From Candidatus Schekmanbacteria bacterium (GTDB lineage: Bacteria > Schekmanbacteria > GWA2-38-11 > J061), in contig JACRJM010000004.1 of assembly GCA_016219965.1 (NCBI GenBank), positions 372,001 to 436,000 on the forward strand: a DNA stretch of 64,000 bases, read 5' to 3'. Position 1 is the stretch's first letter. Every line of letters begins with the position of its first letter. Position numbers and translations under genes: made by a program. Positions 49,940 through 58,572 of the stretch are shown piece after piece. The notes below the pieces were generated by a model. That model searched no databases. It saw only the letters and a program-made list of their open reading frames with translations, and was not told where the DNA came from.

Positions 49940-51010
49940 TTATCTTTGCGGGTTCCAGAGTCTCTTTTCTTTTTTCTTTTTTATAAGTGAGAGCATCTTG
50001 GGCATGAATCCGCCGGATAAACTTGCTAATTTCTTTTCAAGCCATTCAACATCTCTTTTTTTCACTGTGAATCTCGTAATCTCATTTTTTTCGAGGAGTC
50101 CTTTCCTATCAAGGCTGAATGTAAGCTTGAATCCTGCGTCCAGAGATGCCTTGTACCCGAACGGAGAATATATCCCCCATGGCCAGGCGAGATATTCCAT
50201 ATCCTTAGACGTAATCTCCCTGATAGCATTCCTTGAGAGAGAGAGGTCATCCAATGCTCTTTTATATGCATCTTCATCTGTTTCGAACTTTCCTTCCTCA
50301 AAATTCTCTGATTCCAGCAGGAACTCCATCTTTGAATCAAGCATTTTTTCAGTTTGTTTCCATTCTTTTTCATAAAAATATTTATTTGGCAAAGTAGCGG
50401 TATATCTGACAATCTCGTCGGATAATCTTATGTCAGGTATATACCGTGGAGATGCAAGGGATGGGGAGAGGCGATAAAGAGGTGTGCCCAGTTTTATCTT
50501 TCCTTCGCATGCATAATGAATACTCCAGTGATGGTATTTATCAGGGTTGTAAAAAGAATGTATCTTGTCTGAACCAAAGTGCATCACATGATTGTGGGAG
50601 TGAGATTGAAAGTCCACAAGACCTGAGCTCTGCATCTCCAATATGTTTTCCGGCGACAGAAACCCGCTTTTCTTCTCACTGTATAGCAAATATCGGATAT
50701 GCGATTCTCGTGCCGTAACTGACTCGTTTTCACCTGTTCTTATCCTTGAAGTTATGACAAATACAGTCGCTTTAATGTCGTATTTTTTTAAGATCGGAAA
50801 TACACTGCTGTATAGATCAAAATAGCCGTCATCTAAAGTTATCATTATGCTTTTGGAAGGGAGATTCGAATCCAGAAGTCCATGGTAGAGTTCATCTGCG
50901 GATAAAAAATGATATCCGCCTTTTGATAGGAAGTACATTTGGTCAGCAAATGCGTCAGGAGTGATAACATCCTTATGGCGTACTGAGTGATAAGTCAGTA
51001 TCGGTATCAT
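49940..51010 (-). CDS. Polysaccharide deacetylase family protein (NodB-type)
   Basis: 356 aa. NodB-fold marks are ITLDDGYFD and FQSHSHNHVMHFG, which supply the metal-binding Asp/His triad. The N-terminus PILTYHSV is typical of these enzymes. A long insert lies between the motifs and the C-terminal DAGFKLTFSLDRKG. It should remove N-acetyl groups from a cell-surface sugar. It ends the ten-gene LPS run and overlaps the upstream glycosyltransferase gene by 4 nt, so it probably modifies the core or an associated glycan. Confidence 0.88.
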   Translation of the reverse strand: MIPILTYHSVRHKDVITPDAFADQMYFLSKGGYHFLSADELYHGLLDSNLPSKSIMITLDDGYFDLYSSVFPILKKYDIKATVFVITSRIRTGENESVTARESHIRYLLYSEKKSGFLSPENILEMQSSGLVDFQSHSHNHVMHFGSDKIHSFYNPDKYHHWSIHYACEGKIKLGTPLYRLSPSLASPRYIPDIRLSDEIVRYTATLPNKYFYEKEWKQTEKMLDSKMEFLLESENFEEGKFETDEDAYKRALDDLSLSRNAIREITSKDMEYLAWPWGIYSPFGYKASLDAGFKLTFSLDRKGLLEKNEITRFTVKKRDVEWLEKKLASLSGGFMPKMLSLIKKKKEKRLWNPQR

Positions 51011-52182
51011 AGCGTATGCCGGCGTTTTACCTTTACCCTTTTTAGTTTGTCTTTCTTCCGGACCGTATCTTCATATATAGGTATCAGACTTTTTATATGC
51101 TTTTCCATAGTAAATTCTTTTGCCCGCTGAGCAGCGGTGTTAGACAACTCAGCTCTTTTCTCTCTGTTAAAAAGCAATGACATTGCTGAACTGATTTCTC
51201 CTGTGTCGCGGGCACAGTTTACAATAAAACCTTCGCGGCCGCTTTCTATAATCTCAGAGAATCCGTTTATCTTTGTAGTGATTACAGGAAGTCCGGATGC
51301 CATTGCCTCAAGGCAGACATTGGAAAAAGGATCGTAATAAGTGGGGTGTACAAGTGCATCTGCTGCTGAATATATATCTTCAATCCCATATTTTATCCTT
51401 CCTGTGAAAAGGAAGGAATCTCTGCATCCCATGTTACAAAGCAACTTCTCGTAATGATTTGCTCTTCCTCCTCCTGAAACAATAACAAATGCTTTCTTTC
51501 TTTTTTCTTCGGGGAGGTGCGAGAAGGACTCTATGAGTTCCTTTAGCCCCTTCAGTTTGAAATTTTCGGCAATAAACAGAAAGCAGAGACTGTCTTCTGG
51601 AATTCTGTTATTTCTGCGGAATGACATTCTCGCCTCTTCTTTTTTCTCCTGATTCAGAGTTGAGATCATTACAGGGTTATATATCTTTTTAATATCACAT
51701 CCCGGGACTTCATATTTAACCATAAGAAGGGACTTTACTCTGCGGGATATGGCGATTATTTTACTGAAATTCTTTTCCCTGAATATTTTCTTCTCTATTC
51801 TGCGTACAGCAATGTGAAACGGGGAAAGCCAGTCTAATTTACTGCCGGTTGGTTTATGCTGTAAAAAATCGTCATGTAAACCTCCTCCAAGCCTGTATAT
51901 GTCGGCGGGCATTGTTTTTCCGGCAGACTGGACAATGTCAAAGTTGATATCTTCAATCATAGACGCGCTGTTTCTAAGAAAGGAAAGGAGAAATGTGGTT
52001 CTCGTAGCATTGATTGTTTCCACAGTGTGGCATGTGATTCCCAGAGGAGGGGATTCCTCGAATCGTGAGGCAAAGATATGTATGTCCATTCCTAATGTTA
52101 AAAGGCCTTTTGTTAAATTATAAAGATATCTTTCACTGCCGCCTATTCTTGAATATTTTGGTTGGACAAATGCAATTTTCAT
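51007..52182 (-). CDS. Glycosyltransferase family 4 protein
   Basis: 391 aa. GT-B fold with N-terminal GGSERYLYNLTKGLLTLG and C-terminal ADALVHPTYYDPFSNVCLEAMASGLPVITT, the donor-binding acidic motif. It overlaps its neighbours by 4 nt on both sides, so it is tightly coupled. The N-terminal sequence is reminiscent of LPS core glucosyltransferases WaaG-type (GGSER), but that assignment is not firm. The C-terminal tail is strongly basic. Confidence 0.88.
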   Translation of the reverse strand: MKIAFVQPKYSRIGGSERYLYNLTKGLLTLGMDIHIFASRFEESPPLGITCHTVETINATRTTFLLSFLRNSASMIEDINFDIVQSAGKTMPADIYRLGGGLHDDFLQHKPTGSKLDWLSPFHIAVRRIEKKIFREKNFSKIIAISRRVKSLLMVKYEVPGCDIKKIYNPVMISTLNQEKKEEARMSFRRNNRIPEDSLCFLFIAENFKLKGLKELIESFSHLPEEKRKKAFVIVSGGGRANHYEKLLCNMGCRDSFLFTGRIKYGIEDIYSAADALVHPTYYDPFSNVCLEAMASGLPVITTKINGFSEIIESGREGFIVNCARDTGEISSAMSLLFNREKRAELSNTAAQRAKEFTMEKHIKSLIPIYEDTVRKKDKLKRVKVKRRHTL

Positions 52183-53294
52183 AAAATTTCGTAGTATAGA
52201 TTTTCTACTGCACTTACCATTTGCTCTTGGCCGAAGCTACCGCATGATAGCTCCAATCCATTTTTAACAAGCTCTTTTCTGAGATTCTCATCTGTCATGA
52301 GCTTTTTTATTGCAAAAGATATGGCTGAAGGATTGCTGGGCTCAACAAGTATGCCGTTTACATTGTGAGATATTATTTCCCTTACCGGTGTAATGTCTGA
52401 AGCTATTACAGGTATTCCGGAGAGAATGGCCTCCTTTAAAGCAGAGGGAGAGCCTTCCCCTTCGAAAGAGGGAAATACGAAAATGTCCATCTGCGGCAGG
52501 AATTGCTCTATATCATCCCTGAATCCCGTGAATATGACATGTCTTCCTATCCCGAGTGATGATGCATGGCTTTTTAAATCATCTTCAAGCTCACCGTTGC
52601 CAACAAGAAATAGAAATGTATCAGGATGGACATTTATTACTTCAGGCATGGCATCGATTAAGAATATGTGCCCCTTGTGAGCTGAGAAATGACTGGTGCT
52701 TCCAATTATGAATGAAGAATCAGGTATTCCGAACTCACTGCGAAGGGACGCTCCGGAACGACCCGGCTGGAACCTGTTCTTGTCTATTCCTCCTGGGATT
52801 ACTCTGATTTTTTCTCCATTTATTCCGGAGTTCATAAGGACTTTTTTCACTGATTCGGAGACAGCTATTATCATCTCGGGGCACCTGCTATATTTGAGCC
52901 TTGAAAAAAATCTGCTTTTCAACGGGAAATCTACCCTCCTTGTATGGACATGCTTTATGCCGCATCCGGCAATCCTTGCAAGAAAAGAAATGCCCAGAGC
53001 CCTCGGGTTGTGGGAGTGGATTATGTCGGCTGAATAAAATCCTGCAATTTTGGAAATCTTGAGGGCAGCAGGGAAATCCATGTCAGAGCGCATTAAAATT
53101 GTTTTAAATTTAACGCCTCTTTTTTCTGATTCTTTTTCAGTTCCGCTTCCCGGCTGACAAAGGATTAGAGAGGAATGGCCTTTCCTCTCAAGCTTATCTG
53201 CGAGAAGAATAGTCTGGAGCTCACCTCCGCGAAGTTCCATCTCCGCGTTTATGTGAAGTATTTTTAGCAATCCCAAGCTCCCATAGTTTTGCAT
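52179..53294 (-). CDS. Glycosyltransferase family 4 protein
   Basis: 371 aa as written from ATG 53294. A TTG at 53270 (residue 9, directly before LKILHINAEMELRGGELQ) is also possible and shortens the 74-nt overlap with the GT2 gene. GT-B fold, with C-terminal DIFVFPSFEGEGSPSALKEAILSGIPVIAS. It probably acts in the LPS core pathway, given its place in the run. The sugar and acceptor are unknown. Confidence 0.88.
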   Translation of the reverse strand: MQNYGSLGLLKILHINAEMELRGGELQTILLADKLERKGHSSLILCQPGSGTEKESEKRGVKFKTILMRSDMDFPAALKISKIAGFYSADIIHSHNPRALGISFLARIAGCGIKHVHTRRVDFPLKSRFFSRLKYSRCPEMIIAVSESVKKVLMNSGINGEKIRVIPGGIDKNRFQPGRSGASLRSEFGIPDSSFIIGSTSHFSAHKGHIFLIDAMPEVINVHPDTFLFLVGNGELEDDLKSHASSLGIGRHVIFTGFRDDIEQFLPQMDIFVFPSFEGEGSPSALKEAILSGIPVIASDITPVREIISHNVNGILVEPSNPSAISFAIKKLMTDENLRKELVKNGLELSCGSFGQEQMVSAVENLYYEIL

Positions 53295-54021
53295 ACTTTA
53301 AAAAGACATAGAAAAAAGTCGTCAAAGCAATCATGATGCCTCTTATGCCGTCAAGAAAGCCGCACTTCAGAAAATATTTTTTCAAAAATGCCAGCTTGGG
53401 CCTTAACAGAAGGTCGGACAACTTACAGCACTTGCCTGATTTGAAATATTCACGGGCAGTTATGCTTGTAAAGAAATCGATTGTCGCAAAATGACGAGAA
53501 AGATCAGGATATGAATAATGGAGGATAGGGGATTCAAGCCTGCCCGATTTTCCTTTTAGCATGATGCTGTCATGAGGATTTACGCCGCTCCATATTCCTT
53601 TGTCTTTTCTGAAAAGCCTTATCTTGTAATCAGGGCTCCAGCCGCTGTGCCTTATTCTTTTGCCGAGATAGTAATTCTCGCGATTTATATGATAACCGTC
53701 AAATGAATCAGGCGAAGAAAGTACTTTTTTAATCTCTGCACGTAATGAGTCGCTGATTATTTCATCTGCATCAACTGCAAGGACCCATTCTCCTGCGGCG
53801 CAGGAAAGGGAGATGTTTTTCTGCTCTATGTGGCCTTCGAATTTATGAAGATAGATCCTGTCTGTGAATCTGCGGCATATTTCAACGGTAAGGTCTGTGC
53901 TATATGAGTCAACTACTACTATTTCATCTGCCCATTTGACGCTTTCAAGGCATCTTTCTATATTCTTTTCCTCGTTAAATGTAATGATAGTAACACTGAG
54001 TTTTGGAGAAAGCGGAATCAC
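53221..54021 (-). CDS. Glycosyltransferase family 2 protein (WaaE/KdtX-like)
   Basis: 266 aa. GT-A fold: SVTIITFNEEKNIERCLESV at the start and the donor-metal DADE in VLAVDADEI at about 86-89. The size and the HSGWSPDYKIRLFRKD segment match the LPS-core beta-glucosyltransferases of the WaaE/KdtX type. It lies 22 nt after the Trm112-like gene. Its C-terminus has a membrane-associated stretch (IMIALTTFFYVFLKY). Confidence 0.87.
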   Translation of the reverse strand: MIPLSPKLSVTIITFNEEKNIERCLESVKWADEIVVVDSYSTDLTVEICRRFTDRIYLHKFEGHIEQKNISLSCAAGEWVLAVDADEIISDSLRAEIKKVLSSPDSFDGYHINRENYYLGKRIRHSGWSPDYKIRLFRKDKGIWSGVNPHDSIMLKGKSGRLESPILHYSYPDLSRHFATIDFFTSITAREYFKSGKCCKLSDLLLRPKLAFLKKYFLKCGFLDGIRGIMIALTTFFYVFLKYAKLWELGIAKNTSHKRGDGTSRR

Positions 54022-54043
54022 TTGTCAGGGTTTGTAAAAATGG

Positions 54044-54214
54044 TTAGTCAATCTTCTTTGCTTCTTCGGGAAGCATAATGGGAATATCATCTCTTATCTC
54101 GTACATAAGCTTACATTTGTCGCATATAAGTCCGTCTCCGGTTTTATTGAGGTATATATCCCCCTTACACTGAGGACAGGCTAAAATGTCGAGCAATTCT
54201 TTATCTATTGCCAT
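54044..54214 (-). CDS. Trm112-family small protein (UPF0434/YcaR-like)
   Basis: 56 aa from ATG 54214 behind GGAGGT. Two Cys pairs, CPQC and CDKC, form a zinc ribbon, and the closing IRDDIPIMLPEEA is the family signature. These proteins are often encoded within lipid A or LPS operons (YcaR beside lpxK and kdsB in E. coli), as here between hldE2 and a glycosyltransferase. In other organisms they activate methyltransferases. It is too short for common gene finders. Confidence 0.92.
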   Translation of the reverse strand: MAIDKELLDILACPQCKGDIYLNKTGDGLICDKCKLMYEIRDDIPIMLPEEAKKID

Positions 54215-54248
54215 GCAATACCTCCAGTTAAAAAAATTAAATTAGAAT

Positions 54249-54746
54249 TTATAAATTCCTCATGGTGTTCAATATGTCTGTTGATGAATGGTTCTTTTCA
54301 TCTCCTACTATGGCGATCCTTCCGCCGTATTGTTTCACGGTTTCCCTTTCAGGGACCGTATCAACCGTGTAGTCTGTCCCCTTTGCATGAACATCGGGCT
54401 TCAGTGAAAGAAGGACGCAAACTACGTTGGTCTCCTCGAAACATGTGACATAGTCAACGCACTCAAATGCAGCTATTATCTCCATTCTCTCGGAAAGTGT
54501 AGTCGTCGGACGCCCTTCACCTTTTAAAGCCCGCGATGAAGAGTCGCTGTTTAATGCAACGATAAGCACATCCCCTTCATGTTTTGCCCCTTCAAGGTAT
54601 CTCACATGACCTACATGAAGGATATCAAAACATCCATTGGCAAGGACGATCGTCTTTCTTTCATTCTTCGAGCCCTTATTGTCTTTACGAATCGATGCGA
54701 CAATCTGCTCCAGCTCTGAAAGTGTTTTTATTTTTTCTTTAGACAT
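54249..54746 (-). CDS. hldE2: D-glycero-beta-D-manno-heptose 1-phosphate adenylyltransferase
   Basis: 165 aa. Nucleotidyltransferase motif GCFDILHVGHVRYL (HxGH) near residues 40-50, followed by ALNSDSS and the RMEIIAAFECVDYV segment. It makes ADP-heptose from heptose 1-phosphate. It overlaps the kinase gene by 19 nt. In E. coli both activities sit in one HldE chain. Here they are two polypeptides, as in Neisseria-type RfaE1/RfaE2 sets. Confidence 0.95.
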   Translation of the reverse strand: MSKEKIKTLSELEQIVASIRKDNKGSKNERKTIVLANGCFDILHVGHVRYLEGAKHEGDVLIVALNSDSSSRALKGEGRPTTTLSERMEIIAAFECVDYVTCFEETNVVCVLLSLKPDVHAKGTDYTVDTVPERETVKQYGGRIAIVGDEKNHSSTDILNTMRNL

Positions 54747-55765
54747 CGAATTACCGGCCTTCTGTCTGTGTCGTCAACTGCCTCAATAAGTTCGTCTGCT
54801 GATACAGTGGCAGTCCCTCTCTTCATTACAACTATCCCGCCTGCAAGGTCTGCGAGAAGCATCGCTTCCTCAAAAGATGCATTACATGCAAGGGCAAGGG
54901 TAAATGTGCTTATAACCGTATCTCCAGCTCCTGTGACATCAGCTATCTCATCTGTGCCGTAAACGGGTATGTCGAAGACGCTTCCGTCTTTTTTGAAGAG
55001 CGACATCCCCTTTCTTCCCCTTGTGATAAGCAGGGAATCGGCATCTGTTTTTTCCATAAGCTTGGCCCCGCTTTCGAGAAGGGACTTTGTGTCATCTCCG
55101 ATCTCCGTCCCGGAAGCTTCAGATGCCTCGGATTCATTTGGTGTGAGCGCTGTCACATTGGTGAATTTATGGAGGCTGAAACGGGAATCTACAGTCACTA
55201 TTATTTTCTTCTTTGCCGCGGCGGAGTTTATGAATTCCCTCACTCCATCTGTGATTGTCCCGAGTCCGTAATCTGACACAAGGAGGGCGTCAATGTTGGG
55301 GATAATCATTTCTAATGAACGGATAAGTTTCTTTTCAACACCTGGATTTATATCCTTTTCAGTCTCATAATCGATCCTGATGACCTGCTGTTTTGTAGTA
55401 TGATGACTGCCGGCAAGTATCCGCGCTTTCCTTGTAGTCATCCTTGATAGGTCTTCAATCATTCCGTCAGTATTTATCTCATTTGACTCAAGGAGTTTTA
55501 AAAGCCTTTTACCGGGGGTGTCTTTCCCGATCACGCCGAATGGGATGGCCCTGCTTCCGAGGGCATGAAGATTGAAACAGGCATTGCCGCATCCTCCGGG
55601 AAACACATCCCTCTGGTCAAATTTGAGGATCAATACAGGCGCTTCTCTTGAAACACGGCTTGTGTTGCCGTAGATATATTCATCTGCGATAAAATCGCCT
55701 ACTGCCGCGATTTTCTTTTTGCTGAATCCTGATAATATCTGTTTAAGTCTGCTTGTTGGTATCAT
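54728..55765 (-). CDS. hldE1: D-glycero-beta-D-manno-heptose-7-phosphate kinase
   Basis: 345 aa PfkB-family sugar kinase. It has GDFIADEYIYG at the start, the phosphate-binding and catalytic DVTGAGDTV near residue 275, and VTVDSRFSLHKF. It phosphorylates heptose 7-phosphate to the 1,7-bisphosphate for the GmhB phosphatase encoded one base upstream. It is the matching half of the split HldE. The epimerase HldD and isomerase GmhA are not in the window. Confidence 0.94.
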   Translation of the reverse strand: MIPTSRLKQILSGFSKKKIAAVGDFIADEYIYGNTSRVSREAPVLILKFDQRDVFPGGCGNACFNLHALGSRAIPFGVIGKDTPGKRLLKLLESNEINTDGMIEDLSRMTTRKARILAGSHHTTKQQVIRIDYETEKDINPGVEKKLIRSLEMIIPNIDALLVSDYGLGTITDGVREFINSAAAKKKIIVTVDSRFSLHKFTNVTALTPNESEASEASGTEIGDDTKSLLESGAKLMEKTDADSLLITRGRKGMSLFKKDGSVFDIPVYGTDEIADVTGAGDTVISTFTLALACNASFEEAMLLADLAGGIVVMKRGTATVSADELIEAVDDTDRRPVIRCLKKK

Positions 55766-55766
55766 A

Positions 55767-56351
55767 TTATTTTATTCCGTTAATTATCCATTCAACTGCA
55801 TCAAGGAGATCGTCGGCTATGAAATCGGCGCTTATTTTCTTGCTGCCGTTCAACTCTATTTCCCCTTCGCCATATCCTGTTTTGACTATTATTGCCTTTG
55901 CATTTACCACTCTTGCAAGGGATACGTCAGACCCCTTATCACCTATTACGAAACAGCGAGACAAGTCAAGGTTGAAATCCTTTTTAGCTTTTGTGAGCAT
56001 TCCAGGCAGAGGTTTCCTGCAGGAACACTTTTTCCTGAAAGGAGGTTTGCCTGCCGTAGGATGATGGGGGCAGTAATATATCCCGTCAAGGTATGCCCCT
56101 TCAACGGCGAGAAGAAGATTGAGTCTTTCAAGCGTCTTTTTCAGTGTAGGTTCATCGAAATACCCGCGTGCAATCCCTGCCTGGTTTGTTGCAAGTATTG
56201 CCTTTATCCCGTTTTTATTGAGCAGCCTGATAGCCCTTGCGCTTCGCGGCAGAAGGGTGAGCCTGTTGGGGTCATTGATATATCCTCCCTCGACTGTAAG
56301 TGTCCCGTCACGGTCAATGAACACCGCGATATTATTGGTCTTTGTCTTCAT
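55767..56351 (-). CDS. gmhB: D-glycero-beta-D-manno-heptose-1,7-bisphosphate 7-phosphatase
   Basis: 194 aa HAD phosphatase. The catalytic motif FIDRDGT (D13, D15) is at the start, and a Cys/His zinc site (CPHHP...KKCSC) distinguishes GmhB from other HAD enzymes. The C-terminal motif ARVVNAKAIIV fits. It produces heptose 1-phosphate for the adenylyltransferase. It overlaps waaF by 4 nt. Confidence 0.95.
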   Translation of the reverse strand: MKTKTNNIAVFIDRDGTLTVEGGYINDPNRLTLLPRSARAIRLLNKNGIKAILATNQAGIARGYFDEPTLKKTLERLNLLLAVEGAYLDGIYYCPHHPTAGKPPFRKKCSCRKPLPGMLTKAKKDFNLDLSRCFVIGDKGSDVSLARVVNAKAIIVKTGYGEGEIELNGSKKISADFIADDLLDAVEWIINGIK

Positions 56352-57442
56352 TTTCTCCCTTTAATGCTTTCTGACATTTTATTTATCATTGTATCGCATG
56401 CTTCCATCACGTCTTCCACAGTTATTGACTCGATGCACTCAGGTCTTCCCGAAGAAGCTGGCTTGCATTCCTCAAAAAATCTTTGCCTGCATGGCCTGCA
56501 AGGATATTCCCTTTTTACCTGTATGTAAAGCTCGGCAGATGTATACGGCTTTGTCTTTTCAGGATTTCCAGGTCCGAATATTATAACAACCGGGGTATTA
56601 AGTGAAGCGGCAATGTGCATCGGCCCGCTGTCATTGCCTATGAAAAGGCCTGCCTTTTTTATCAGGGCCGAAGACTGGCAAATGTTGAATTTTCCGGTCG
56701 TGTCTATTACGGGACTCTTTATCCCTGATGCAATGTCATATGCGGTGCGGCTGTCTTCGGGTGCACCGATTATAAGGACCGATGCACCGTATTTATCTAT
56801 TAGATTGTTGCATAGAGTTGAATACCTCTCAGAGTGCCATGAGCGCTGAAACGTGGATGTTCCCGGATGAAGTATTATTACCAGCTTTCCGTTAAGACCG
56901 TTCGAGCTGAAAAAATCATCGGCAAACTTTATATCATTGTCGCTAAGCGTTAAGCTTACGGTCTTGTCCTCAACAGGTATTCCAAGGCTTTGAGTGAGAT
57001 TTATAAAATAATCCACCTCATGGAGGCTTTTTATTTTGTCGCTTGCTGAGACAGTCTCGTTCAGGAGGAATCCTCGTCCGTCGGTGTCATATCCTGCGCG
57101 CACCGGTATTCCCATTAGTTTAAGCTCGAGGGCAGATTCAAATGAGTTTGTAAAAAGGATCCCATAGTCATATTTCCTTTTTCTTTCCGCAAAAACAGTT
57201 TTCCATTTTTTAAGCTTCTTCCCATTTTCTACAGGATGTGGAATCTGGACAAAGTCATCTGCAAAGCCGCTTGAACCAAGAAGAAGTGTTATGGTGCTTT
57301 TTGCACCTATTGTTATTTTTGCATTTTTAAAATGCCTGCGGATTGCGCGAAGGGAAGGGAGCGTCATCACCGCGTCGCCGACCCAGTTAGATTCCCTGAT
57401 GTAGATGTTTTTTATTTTGTTTTTATCAATCATCTTAATCAC
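56348..57442 (-). CDS. waaF: ADP-heptose:LPS heptosyltransferase (WaaF-type)
   Basis: 364 aa. The N-terminal RESNWVGDAVMTLPSL is the classic WaaF/RfaF signature, and the C-terminal part has GNDSGPMHIAASLNTPVVIIFGPGNPEKTKPY. It adds the second L-glycero-D-manno-heptose to the inner core. It overlaps lpxL by 8 nt upstream and gmhB by 4 nt downstream. Together with the heptose enzymes this proves a heptose-containing LPS core. Confidence 0.95.
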   Translation of the reverse strand: MIKMIDKNKIKNIYIRESNWVGDAVMTLPSLRAIRRHFKNAKITIGAKSTITLLLGSSGFADDFVQIPHPVENGKKLKKWKTVFAERKRKYDYGILFTNSFESALELKLMGIPVRAGYDTDGRGFLLNETVSASDKIKSLHEVDYFINLTQSLGIPVEDKTVSLTLSDNDIKFADDFFSSNGLNGKLVIILHPGTSTFQRSWHSERYSTLCNNLIDKYGASVLIIGAPEDSRTAYDIASGIKSPVIDTTGKFNICQSSALIKKAGLFIGNDSGPMHIAASLNTPVVIIFGPGNPEKTKPYTSAELYIQVKREYPCRPCRQRFFEECKPASSGRPECIESITVEDVMEACDTMINKMSESIKGRK

Positions 57443-58328
57443 TTTTAGCAGGCTTTGTTTTCCAGCGCCTGTGTACCCAGAACCACTGCTCAGGATATTT
57501 CCTTATCATGTTTTCAAGGCTCTTTGTAATGGTTTGTGTAATATAAAATATCGCTTCTTCTTTTTCCATTCCCCGTGGAGCGGTGACTTCTTTTTCAAAG
57601 ATGATTCTATAGCTGTTTATTCCTTCTCTCACTATGTAAGCCGGTATAACGGCGCCGCCGGTTCTTAAGCCTATGAGTGCAGGGGCAAAAGTCGTGCAAG
57701 CTTTCATGCCGAAAAAATCAACGAATATCCCTTCACGCTTTTTCACGTTCTGGTCATGGAGAGTGCCCACTACGTCATTTGTTGCAAGGGCTTTCATTAT
57801 TGGCATGAGGGCCTTTTTCTTGGCAATAAGCCTGTTGCCTGTAAATGTCCTGAAATAAGACAAGACCTTGTCAGCAACCTTGCTGTCAAGGGGGCGGACT
57901 ACGACATGGGCGGGACGCCCATGATATAATGACCATGCATGAGGCAGCAGCTCCCAGCTTCCGAAATGCCCTGTACAGACAAGAATTCCTTTCCCGCGCT
58001 TTTCAGCCTCATGGATATTTTCCAGTCCCTCAAAATGAATATACTCTCTGAAATTATCTTTTGTTATGCGCGGCATCCTGCATAGGTCAAGGAACATGAG
58101 AGTGAGGTTTTTAAAACATGCTTTTGCAATCTCATCTGCTTTTTCATCTGACATTGAGTCCGGGAAGCAAGCTTTAATATTTTTAATCGCTATTTTCCGG
58201 TGCCTTGATGCAAGTAAATAGGTGATACGGGAAATGAATGGGAAAAGACAATACGTCAACCTGTAAGGAAGCAATCCAATTGTCCTTATTACCAATATGC
58301 CAAAATTTAAAAGTATTTTGTTTAACAT
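57435..58328 (-). CDS. lpxL: Lipid A biosynthesis lauroyl/acyl transferase (LpxL/HtrB family)
   Basis: 297 aa. The active-site H-x4-E motif is H121-FGSW-E126. An N-terminal hydrophobic segment (about 8-30) anchors it to the inner membrane. The C-terminal EQWFWVHRRWK motif is also present. It adds a secondary acyl chain to lipid A. It is the first gene of the ten-gene minus-strand run, so promoter elements should lie in 58329-58400. Acyl chain length is unknown. Confidence 0.93.
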   Translation of the reverse strand: MLNKILLNFGILVIRTIGLLPYRLTYCLFPFISRITYLLASRHRKIAIKNIKACFPDSMSDEKADEIAKACFKNLTLMFLDLCRMPRITKDNFREYIHFEGLENIHEAEKRGKGILVCTGHFGSWELLPHAWSLYHGRPAHVVVRPLDSKVADKVLSYFRTFTGNRLIAKKKALMPIMKALATNDVVGTLHDQNVKKREGIFVDFFGMKACTTFAPALIGLRTGGAVIPAYIVREGINSYRIIFEKEVTAPRGMEKEEAIFYITQTITKSLENMIRKYPEQWFWVHRRWKTKPAKSD

Positions 58329-58496
58329 ATAGAGAAAAACCCAGAGATTATTAAAAGGCTTTTATATTTCAGGAAGGGAAGTTAATCAATTGTTAATTAT
58401 TGTTAATTAAAGAGCAGTGGTTGAGAAAGTTGCCGCAAAGGCTAGTGTCTCACCAGATAAAAAACAGTTTTGTTATATAATAATTTCACTTTTGGA

Positions 58497-58525
58497 TTGA
58501 CAGTGTTAAAAAGAGGCAATAAAGT
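58497..58525 (+). promoter_or_regulatory. Sigma-70 promoter for the LVIVD-like protein gene
   Basis: TTGACA (58497-58502), a 17-nt spacer, TAAAGT (58520-58525). It would give a leader of about 40 nt to the ATG at 58573. Confidence 0.6.
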
Positions 58526-58572
58526 TAATTAAAGATAAAGTAATTTAAAACTTCACTTCAATATTTAAAAAC